A program made the translations under genes and the position numbers. A stretch of DNA of 32,901 nucleotides from UBA1562 sp041653955 (GTDB lineage Bacteria; Omnitrophota; Gorgyraeia; Gygaellales; Profunditerraquicolaceae), in the NCBI GenBank assembly GCA_041653955.1, contig JBAZEH010000018.1, positions 1 through 32,901 on the forward strand, written 5' to 3'. Below, one piece after another: positions 23,639 through 32,300 of the stretch; position 1 is the first letter of the stretch, and every line of letters begins with the position of its first letter. A model generated the notes under the pieces. It was not told the DNA's origin and did no database searches. It was given only the letters and a program-made list of their open reading frames with translations.

Positions 23639-25126
23639 TTATTGAATAATAGACTTGAAATAATCCTTCAAGCCCCCTTCGATCTTCTGTTTTAATTCCT
23701 CTGTCAATGTCTGTGTCTGGCGCATCTCTTTAGAGAAGGCGGGGTATGCTTTCTCCATAAACCCGAGTATCTGCGCCTTAAACTGTTTTATCTGCGCGGC
23801 GGAAAGATTATCTAATACCCCTTTGTTCAGCGCGAAAAGGTATATTATCTGCTCTTCTACGGAAACAGGCTTATTCTTATCCTGGACTATCAGCTGATTT
23901 ATCGCCTCTCCGCGTTTGAGCCGGCTCTCTGCTTCTTTGGATAGGCCGGTAGTCCTCAACTGCGTCATTTGCAGGAGTTCTTTATATTGCAGGTAATCCA
24001 GGCGAAGCGACCTGCTTAATTCTTTCATTGCCGGCCACTGCGCTTTATTGCCGATACGGGAAACTGAAAGCCCGAAGTCTATCGCGGGCTTAAACCCCTT
24101 ATTAAAAAGCCCCGTGGCAAAGTAAAGTTGTCCGTCAGTCATTGAAATCAGGTTTGTAGATATGTACCCTGTGACATCACCCTGCAATATCTCTACTATG
24201 GGGAAAAATGTCATTGAACCTCCGCCCAGGTCAGGTTTAAGGTAACCTGCCCGTTCAACAAGCTGTGAATGTATATAGAATATATCGCCCGGATAAGCCT
24301 CCCTGCCGGGAGCGCGCTCAAGAAGCAGGGATATCTGCCTGTATACCCAGGCGTGTTTGGTCAGGTCATCAAATACCGTGAGCACATCGCGGCCTTTATA
24401 CATAAAATATTCACCCAACGTGCACGCTGCATAAGGAGCCAGGTACTGCTCTCCGGTTGACAGGGATGCGACCCCGCTTACAACTATAGTGTATTTTAAG
24501 GCGTCCTGTTCCTTTAGTATATCCAGTATCTTCAAAAGGCTGGAATAGGGTTTTCCTATACAGCAATATATACAAACAACATTTTTCCCCTTCTGGTTCA
24601 ATATGGCGTCCAGCGCGACGGTGGTCTTACCGGTAAGCCTGTCCCCGATAATCAGCTGGCGCTGCCCTTTTGCTATGGGAATGATCGCATCTAATATTAA
24701 TGTTCCGGTCTCAAGGGTCTCTTTTACCGGCACGCGTTCCATAACTCCGGGGGCGACCCTGAATACGGGGTAATATTCTTTAGCTGTTATCTCTCCGAGT
24801 GAATCCAACGGCTGGCATAACCCGTTTACCACCCTCCCTAAAAACCCCTCCGATACCGGGATATTCAAAGACCTCCCCTTATTATACAACTCATCGCCAG
24901 CGCGTATTGAACTGGCGTCTCCCAACACCAGGATCTGGACCTTATTCTCGGTAAAACCCATGACCAATCCCGGCACGCCGCTTGCGAACTCCACTATCTG
25001 CCCGTTCATGCAGGAAGGGAGGCCTTCAGCGTTAACAATGAATTTACGCACGGATTTTACCCTGCCGACTTCCCTTATATCAAAATCGGCTAAAGCGGTT
25101 TTCGCGGCTTTAAACTCTTTCTTCAT
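23639..25126 (-). CDS. atpA: F-type ATPase subunit alpha
   Basis: This 495-residue protein has the alpha hallmarks: Walker A G-D-R-L-T-G-K-T, Walker B V-F-D-D-L-T-K-H-A, P-G-R-E-A-Y-P-G-D-I-F-Y-I-H-S, Q-G-D-V-T-G-Y-I-S-T-N-L-I-S-M-T-D-G-Q, and S-V-S-R-I-G, which keeps the arginine finger donated to the beta active site. The N-terminal tail before the first beta strand is short (about 19 residues before V-G-R-V), fitting the absence of the N-terminal delta domain that normally binds it. The G-Q-K-x-S motif reads G-K-P-Y-S. The protein is probably functional but divergent. Confidence 0.95.
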   Translation of the reverse strand: MKKEFKAAKTALADFDIREVGRVKSVRKFIVNAEGLPSCMNGQIVEFASGVPGLVMGFTENKVQILVLGDASSIRAGDELYNKGRSLNIPVSEGFLGRVVNGLCQPLDSLGEITAKEYYPVFRVAPGVMERVPVKETLETGTLILDAIIPIAKGQRQLIIGDRLTGKTTVALDAILNQKGKNVVCIYCCIGKPYSSLLKILDILKEQDALKYTIVVSGVASLSTGEQYLAPYAACTLGEYFMYKGRDVLTVFDDLTKHAWVYRQISLLLERAPGREAYPGDIFYIHSQLVERAGYLKPDLGGGSMTFFPIVEILQGDVTGYISTNLISMTDGQLYFATGLFNKGFKPAIDFGLSVSRIGNKAQWPAMKELSRSLRLDYLQYKELLQMTQLRTTGLSKEAESRLKRGEAINQLIVQDKNKPVSVEEQIIYLFALNKGVLDNLSAAQIKQFKAQILGFMEKAYPAFSKEMRQTQTLTEELKQKIEGGLKDYFKSIIQ

Positions 25127-25150
25127 AGCATTATGCCTAAACGGTAAAAC

Positions 25151-25867
25151 TTACATCTTCTTTGACTGCTCCTGGACCTTATTCCTTAAGCTTCCATCCA
25201 AAACCAGGCTGCCTATATATATAATAACACCGGCTACAAGGTCCGATTCAACCTCTTCCTTAGGATCCACCTCATTACCGAGTACTTCCTTAAGTTTATT
25301 GCGCAGGATCTTTCGCTGGCTGTCGCTAAGCGGAAAAGCCGAAGCTATTTTGACCTCGCCCGCGCCCTTTGGTATATGAAGGCGGTCCAGGTGGCTGAAA
25401 TCTCCGGTAATCAGCTCCTCTACCCAATGCGTATGGACATCAAGCTTGAATTTATCGGGAAGGGTGCTGCGTATCAACTCGCAGGCCTTATCAGTAGCTT
25501 CCCGGCTTATCCTGTCATTAATCTCGGCAAGCAGCATCTTGCGGGACTTATCCGCCTGTTGTATCATATCTTCGCTCTGATGATGGGCCAAATCCAGTAT
25601 CCTGTCCCTCTCGACCGTCCCTTCTTTTATCATCTTCTCTTTTACCTGTTCTGCCTCTTCCTCGGCCTTAAGGATCATATCCTGGCATTTATGTTCTGTT
25701 TCTTTTAGCTTTATGTCTATCTCCTGCTGCTTTTTCGCGTAATCCTGGCCCATCTCCTCAAGATGGCGGGTAGCAAGCACTACATTCTGCTTCATTATCC
25801 GCTGGAACAACACCACCATCACCGCGAAGACAAAACCAAGCAGTATTATCAAGGGCATTATGATCAT
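25151..25867 (-). CDS. atpF: F-type ATPase peripheral stalk, fused subunit b and C-terminal delta domain
   Basis: This 238-residue protein begins with one membrane helix (residues 1-22). A highly charged coiled coil follows (about 30-135), as in subunit b. It ends with the C-terminal beta/alpha domain of subunit delta (about 155-235): V-K-I-A-S-A-F-P-L-S-D-S-Q-R-K-I-L, then V-E-S-D-L-V-A-G-V-I-I-Y-I-G and D-G-S-L-R-N-K-V. The N-terminal delta domain is absent, and no separate atpH lies in the cluster. The fusion should make the stator that holds alpha3beta3 still against Fo. AAGGAGAGG lies upstream of the ATG. Fusions of b and delta are known from mycobacteria in a different form. Confidence 0.88.
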   Translation of the reverse strand: MIIMPLIILLGFVFAVMVVLFQRIMKQNVVLATRHLEEMGQDYAKKQQEIDIKLKETEHKCQDMILKAEEEAEQVKEKMIKEGTVERDRILDLAHHQSEDMIQQADKSRKMLLAEINDRISREATDKACELIRSTLPDKFKLDVHTHWVEELITGDFSHLDRLHIPKGAGEVKIASAFPLSDSQRKILRNKLKEVLGNEVDPKEEVESDLVAGVIIYIGSLVLDGSLRNKVQEQSKKM

Positions 25868-25902
25868 TCGTCACCTCTCCTTAACGGTATTATTGCCTAG
25901 AA

Positions 25903-26121
25903 TTAAGACGGCCCGAACAATTGAAAAGAGATCAGCATGGCGATGATAGCCAGCGCCTCCGCGAAAACCAAAGCAATGATCATGGCGGTGAATATCTTGG
26001 GCGCGCTGGAAGGGTTTCTTCCCAGGGCGCTTATACTGGCATAGCTTGCCGCGGCAAAAACTGCGCAGGGGCCCAGAAGGCATAAACCGAATATTATAAT
26101 GATCGCCAGATTCTTGCTCAT
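25903..26121 (-). CDS. atpE: F-type ATPase rotor-ring subunit c
   Basis: This 72-residue protein has the two-helix hairpin of subunit c. The polar loop reads G-R-N-P-S-S-A-P-K-I (normally R-Q-P-E-A-A-G-K-I) and the ion-binding carboxylate is E55 in V-F-A-E-A-L-A-I-I. The helix-1 motif GxGxGxG that sets helix packing is largely lost: the equivalent positions are L15, G17, C19 and V21. Ligands typical of sodium-binding rings are absent: the residue after the Glu is Ala rather than Ser, and the helix-1 Gln position is Phe. Proton use is therefore likely. The ATG overlaps the atpC stop by one base. Confidence 0.9.
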   Translation of the reverse strand: MSKNLAIIIIFGLCLLGPCAVFAAASYASISALGRNPSSAPKIFTAMIIALVFAEALAIIAMLISFQLFGPS

Positions 26122-26351
26122 TATTGCTCTATGATGACCGTGACCCGGTTGTTATGCATTTTCATGACCCCTCTTCTTACTGGGATCATCTCGTTATCAA
26201 TAAATAAATTCCCGGAAATGAGCCTTGAGACGATGCTTTTATGAAAAGGCGAAACCTCAAAGACTCCCTCTTCTCCGGGTAAAATTACGCTCCTGGCGTT
26301 TCCTTCAAAGATTACTTCCCTGGGAGTTAATATGGATACGGCTAGAAGCAT
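26121..26351 (-). CDS. atpC: F-type ATPase subunit epsilon, beta-sandwich domain only
   Basis: The 76 residues correspond to the N-terminal beta-sandwich of epsilon: V-S-I-L-T-P-R-E-V-I-F-E-G-N-A, V-I-L-P-G-E-E-G-V-F-E-V-S-P-F-H, and R-R-G-V-M-K-M-H-N-N-R-V-T-V. The C-terminal helical hairpin, which in many bacteria inhibits ATP hydrolysis, is missing (usual total 130-140 residues). The domain links gamma to the c ring. AAAGG precedes the ATG by five bases. The gene follows the giant surface-protein gene by 15 bases and is first of the ATPase genes, an atypical position. Confidence 0.9.
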   Translation of the reverse strand: MLLAVSILTPREVIFEGNARSVILPGEEGVFEVSPFHKSIVSRLISGNLFIDNEMIPVRRGVMKMHNNRVTVIIEQ

Positions 26352-26366
26352 ATTGACCTTTTATCA

Positions 26367-29300
26367 CTACGGCGTTTCCTTCGGCTCTTCTCCTGCCTCT
26401 TTCTGGGCCTCTTCCGGAAAGGCGCTCTTTTTGGCTGCTATAAATTCCTCTTTTACTATCCGCGCCTGATGGTGCCAGGTAAAAAACAGCACCGCCGCCA
26501 GAAGCCCTATAAATGTGATCACAATAAATATCAGTATCCATGTCATCGTTTTCGTCGGGGATTCGGATTTGATCTTTGTCTTTGAGAGCATATCGGGGGC
26601 CAGCGGGCCGCCTGCTGTAGCGAGCGCCTTCTCAAGGGCCGTGATATCATCCTTGATCTCCTCCAGAATGATAAGGTTAGTGCGATATATGCCTATATGC
26701 CGCTCCCGGCTCACAGTATCATCCTTTTGGGTAACGGCTATTTCATCAAGGCGCTTAAATATACTATCGGCTGTTTTAGCGCCCCTTTCATAATAATCGG
26801 TATTCTCAAGGCGCTTTACTATATCTTCGGTGCGCTTCTTAAGGCTCTCCAGCTGCCTTTCAGGGATAAGCCAGACATCTTCTACCTCTATTTCAAATAC
26901 GCGTATCTCTGAAGGCGCTAACTCAAGCCTGGGCCTGTAGGCGTAATATATGGACCTTGCCGCGTCGTACTCCAGGTCCAATATCCCCGAATCTATTATA
27001 TCCCTGGGTTTTACCTCCTGCGGCAGGTCATACTTTATATCTACTTCCTGCCTCTTTGTCTTGGAAGGGTTAGCTACCATAATACGGAAGATAACGCTGC
27101 CTGACTCAAGCCCTACCGATACTACCGGAGCGTCCTCGCCTCCGAACTGGGATTCAAATAGCCTTAACAAGAGGTTGACTACGGAATTTATATTCTCCGT
27201 TTTACCGCGCACATCTTTAAGGGTCGGATTTTCCGCCAGGTTCTTCTCAAGGAGCGTCTGCAGGTCAAACCCTTCCTCGCCGGCCAGTTTCCTCAGGCGG
27301 TCTGAAATATCATTTACTGTTTCAGCCAGCAGCGTTGCTGTGCCGCCTTCTCCGAATGTTTCAGGAAGACTGTTTAACTTATCCTGCAGGTTCTTTAGCC
27401 CGGCTGGAATATCCTGGTCCTGCCTGGTTGTGATCAATGCTTCAAGCGCCTGGATCGCCTCTACCGCCTGCTTTGCCGCGCGCTCTGCCTGCGGGGCGGA
27501 AGCGGCAAGGCCGGCGATAGTAGTGATACTCATAGCTTCCACTACTCCCGAGCCCCTTACTTCCCTGCCGGTGCGGTCTTCAGATATAACGTAGGTATAG
27601 GATTTACCGGGGTCAAAACGGCTATCCGCCGTAAATGAATATATATAAAGCCCTGGTTTACCGCTGGACTCCATTATCCGCTCATTATCAATTATGGCCT
27701 CATTCTCCCAATCGTAAATAGTTATCTTCGGGACCAGTTTCTCAAGGCCTTGCACTGTGATAGTAATATCTTCTCCTACCAGGGCCGGGTCAGGCGCTAC
27801 AGAAGCTACCCACTGGCTCGCCTCTACCGTACCGGAACCCGCCACCAACCCCTGAGTCGTCTGTTCGGTCATGATATAAGTATATCCTTTACCAGCGGTA
27901 AAGCTGGAACCGATAACAAAATCATAAGAGTAAAATCCCGGATTAGTCTCCGCGAGCACAACATTACTCACGATAGGCTTATTGTCCCAGCTGTATATCG
28001 TGATCACAGGAGAGGTGGACGGCTGCCCCTGGACCTGCAGGGTTACCTGCTGGTTAACGACCGCCGGGTCAGGGGACACAGAAGCGCTCCAGGAGAATTT
28101 CTTAGCCGTAGCCTCCAGGGCTTCGGCCGCGTCCGCTGCCTGCTGGCCTGCTTCCACCGCCTGCTCGGCTCCGGATTTTAATTGCACGATCGTAGTGCTG
28201 ACCGTATTCTCAAAATTACTCAACGCGGTATCAATCGCGTCTTTCATATCCGTCGTCTTATTCTCTATTATATCAACTGTCTGGTTCATCTTGCTTTCAA
28301 TGATCTCGGTCTGGTTGCCCATCTTGGTGACCATAATACCGATAAGGCCCCCCTGCGCTATTGCCTCCGCGACCGTCATATTCTCGCCGATCATCAGGGT
28401 GGTTTGGTTGGCGGTCTCCTGAAGCACGTCATACATTGATACGGTTGAAACAAGGTTAAGCATGAACGGCGTCCTGAATTTACCTCCGAGGTCAGTCTCT
28501 ATCTGTGTTATACCGTTATAGACTACGGAGGTATTCAACCCGTCATTCCTGGGGGTCCCCCACTCCTGGGCGAAAAACCCGGATGAACTCACATCCTGCG
28601 TATACATCTCCTTGACCAGGGTGCCGTTAGGTGCGTATATTTCAATAGTGCAATTGGACGCTATAGTAGAGAAGTTCCCGCTCTCATCTTTTACGCCTGC
28701 CACTGAACCGTCCCTTAAGAGCGTGCTCTTGAAAGAAAGGTGGTCGCTTGCCGCGTCATATGTGTAATCGGTCCGCGCCTCCCATACGTGCACGACCTTG
28801 GATTCAAGGAATACCGTGACATTAGTATCTCTTGAAGAATCGTAAGGTTTTGATGAACCGCCGTAATCTTCATGGGACCAGGTCGCCAGCAGGTTTACCC
28901 CGTAAGGGGTCTTATAATCTACTACGGGAGATACTAACCCTGACTGGATCCATGTCCAGTTAGTAGCGCTTGAATTCACCGAAAGTTTACCGTCGGTAAT
29001 ATTTATGCCGGTCAGCCAATCGCGCACTATCCAGGTAATATTATAGTAATCAATAACAAAGGGGCTTGATACCTTATAAACCGCCGGGTCATTTGCGTCG
29101 CTTATCTTAAGGGTGACATTATGCGGCAGGCCGCTCGCGCCCAGGTCGGGTATGGTCCAGATAAAGGAGTTATTATTTTCGCTGCCGCTTGAGATGGTGT
29201 AATTAGTAGCGTTCACGGTGAAGTTGTCTTTGGAAAGTTCTATCTTTATCGCGGGCACGCTGCCTACCGTTGTCCAATTCATGGTGTGGCTCTGCTCATT

Positions 29301-32300
29301 AGTCACCCAGCGTTCTCCTCCGGACGGGTCAATGAATGTAAAGTTACCCCTGATCTTAAACGGATAATTTGTTATATCATAAGTCTGGTTATCATTGGGG
29401 TCCTCTATCTTCATATAAACCGTGAAAACGTTGACTATATTATCCGGGACCTGCCATACGAATGTGCCGTTATTATCTACTATGCCGTCATTGACAACCC
29501 CCCAATCTTCGCTTACCGCGACCCACGGCCCTTCAGTGCCGTTAAGGCAATAGGTGATATTGGCGGCGGTGACATTCTTTCCGGAGCGCTGCCAGGTAAT
29601 CGTCTGGTTGGAGCCCACGTCAAATGCCTGCTGGGGGCCAGAAGGCCAGGTAAAGGCGAGGGTGCCGTTAATGCTGAATAAACCCGAATCAGCGTATATC
29701 TGCGAATCATTATAGTCAACTATCCTTACCCTGATATTTGTGCTCGTATTATCCGGCACAAGCCAGGTGCAATTAGTCTGGGCATTGGGGTTATTCTCAT
29801 AGTTGCTCCTGATAACCAAAGGCTCCGTCAGGTTATACGGGAAGTTGGGATTCGGGTCAACGATAGAATAGGCGATGACGTTCACTTTCGGGATACTTCC
29901 GGTAGTGTTCCAAACCACCGTGGTCGTGTGATTAATGGGGAGCCTGTCTCCGGCGCTAGGCGAACTCACATTGAAGGCGCCCTTTATCTTAAAGTATGCC
30001 GAGGTATTATTGATATCGTATCCGCCCGGGTCCACAACCCTCACCTTTACGGTATTGGAGATAAGGTCGGGTATGGTCCAGTTCTCAAATATGCCGTCGT
30101 TAGGAGTTGAATTGGCTATAGTTATATTGTTCGCGAAGTTATCATCTCTGGCCACATCCAGGCGGACATTAGCTGTCCTTCCCGCCTTATCCCAGGTGAT
30201 ATCCGTCTTCTGGTTCACGATAAAGGTATCGTTCTCAAGCGGCGTAGTAATCTTATAATATTCTACGATCCAGGCATTGGCATTGGAAGTATCGTAATAC
30301 TCTCCCGTGTTATTCACGTCCTCTACTCTTATGCGGAATAAAGGCGTGCTCTCGTTAGCTACCGTCCACGGAAGCACCCTCTGCGCATGGGGCGCTCCTT
30401 CATTGCTGACATTATAAGATATAAGGTTGGTATAATTCCCTCCGTCGGTAGCATACCAGACGTTCACCAGCGGCACGTACTGGCTGGTGCAGTTCCAGAT
30501 TATATTCCTCTGCTGGGCTACCGGCCATTTCTCCCCGCCGTTAGGAGAGATAACGGTAAAACCGGGGATGATCTTGAATGTCGGGCTCACGTTATATGAA
30601 CCACCCTCATCATCCGGATAAGTAATGCGCATCTGCACCGTCTTATTCAAGGTATCGTTGACTAACCAGTTGTAATAACCATAATTGGTCATATTCTCTT
30701 CGCCTACGCGATACCATGTCCCGTTCACATCAGTATAATAATACAAGTTAACCTTATTCGCCTGGCCATAGCTGTTCCAGGTGATATTGAACACCTTGCT
30801 TGCGATAACACTTTCATTCGCCGCGGGCGTATTCAGCACGAATTTAGGCAATACCGTGAATGGCCCTGCCGTATCATTCACCGAGAAATCATTGGTATCA
30901 AATATCTTTACCTTTGCCTGCGTTGATACCTCTACCGTACCGTCTGTAGGAATACCCCACGTATAAGATAAGGCTTCCCCTTCTGTCTTGGCTATGGTCA
31001 CAGGCCAGGTCGTGCCGTTATCGGGAGAGTAAGCGAGGGTAACGTTCTGGATAGACCCCTGCCTCAACCAAACGATATCCTCGTTAGTGCCCACCTTCCA
31101 CTTGCTGACCGCGGTAGGAGATAATAAATCAAGGGAACCTACTATCCTGAAAGGCAGCGGGGTCGTGTAATTTACCGATGGGTCGGCATTACGCGATATC
31201 TTTACCTTGGCGTTAGTAGTCAAGGTATCATTCACGTACCAACCCCAGCTGCGCGCGCTTACATCAGGCGCATTGGTAAGCTGGACAAACCCCCCGTCAT
31301 TGATATTATAAGAAATAGTCACCTTGTCGTTGCTTGGATAGGTACCGTTATAGCTCCAGTTAAGATAATATGTTGAGTTGGCAAGCACCCTTTCATTATA
31401 CGCCGGCGTCAACAATTGAATGGTGCCCTTGATCATAAAAGTATCATCGGATGTATCGGTGACCGTTGAATCATTGGCCGACTCTATGCGGATTGAACCG
31501 GCATCAGTCACGGCGTCATCCGGTATGGACCAGGTGAATGTCCGGTCATTAGAACTGATATTGGCATTAGCTATTATCCTCTCGTCACCGGTCTGGTTAA
31601 ATATGATAGTAATATTGCCTAAGGAGCCGGTCGGCACCCACTTGATATCATAGGATTGCGCGGCGGTAAGGTTCTCTCCTCCGTTGGGCTGGGTAACCCT
31701 GATCTTGCCTTTGATGTTGAATGCCGGAGACTTTGACCAGGTGTAATTGGCCCTCTGGGCATCGGCATCCGAGACCCTGATAGAGGCGCTATCGGAGATT
31801 GTATCGTTCACAGTATAATTATATGTCTGAAGCACTCCGCTCTGCCCTGCCGGGACCGAACCGTTTATCGTAAATGTGCATCCGTCGCAGCTCTCATTAG
31901 TAAAGTTGTTTATAGAGCCTTCTAACTTTACGTATCCAAGCGTACCCGTAGGGGTCCACATGATCAACTGCGGAGAGGCGACCTCCCAGGTAAACAACGG
32001 CCCGCCTGTAGGCTGGTCAAGGTCAAGCTTGCCAACGATCTTAAAGCTGTTATCCGAAACATCCCAGACGCTCGGATTCTGTGTATCTGAAATATTTATC
32101 CTCACATTATTCCCTACGGCGTCCGGTATGGTCCACTCATAGCTTAAGTTTGACGCTGAGACATTGGCAAACGTGACCCATGGCCCGGTAGTGCCGTTAA
32201 TGCAATAAGAAAGGTTCACGTATTTGATATCCCCTGTCTTCACCCAGTTAATAGTAGCTTTAGAGGCCCCGTCATAAGTTAGCACTATCCCTTCATCGGA

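Noticed and set aside
25871..26083. Alternative minus-strand frame over the c-subunit gene
   Set aside because: The overlapping frame encodes a clear subunit c with loop and carboxylate; this one is a charged, pattern-free translation.
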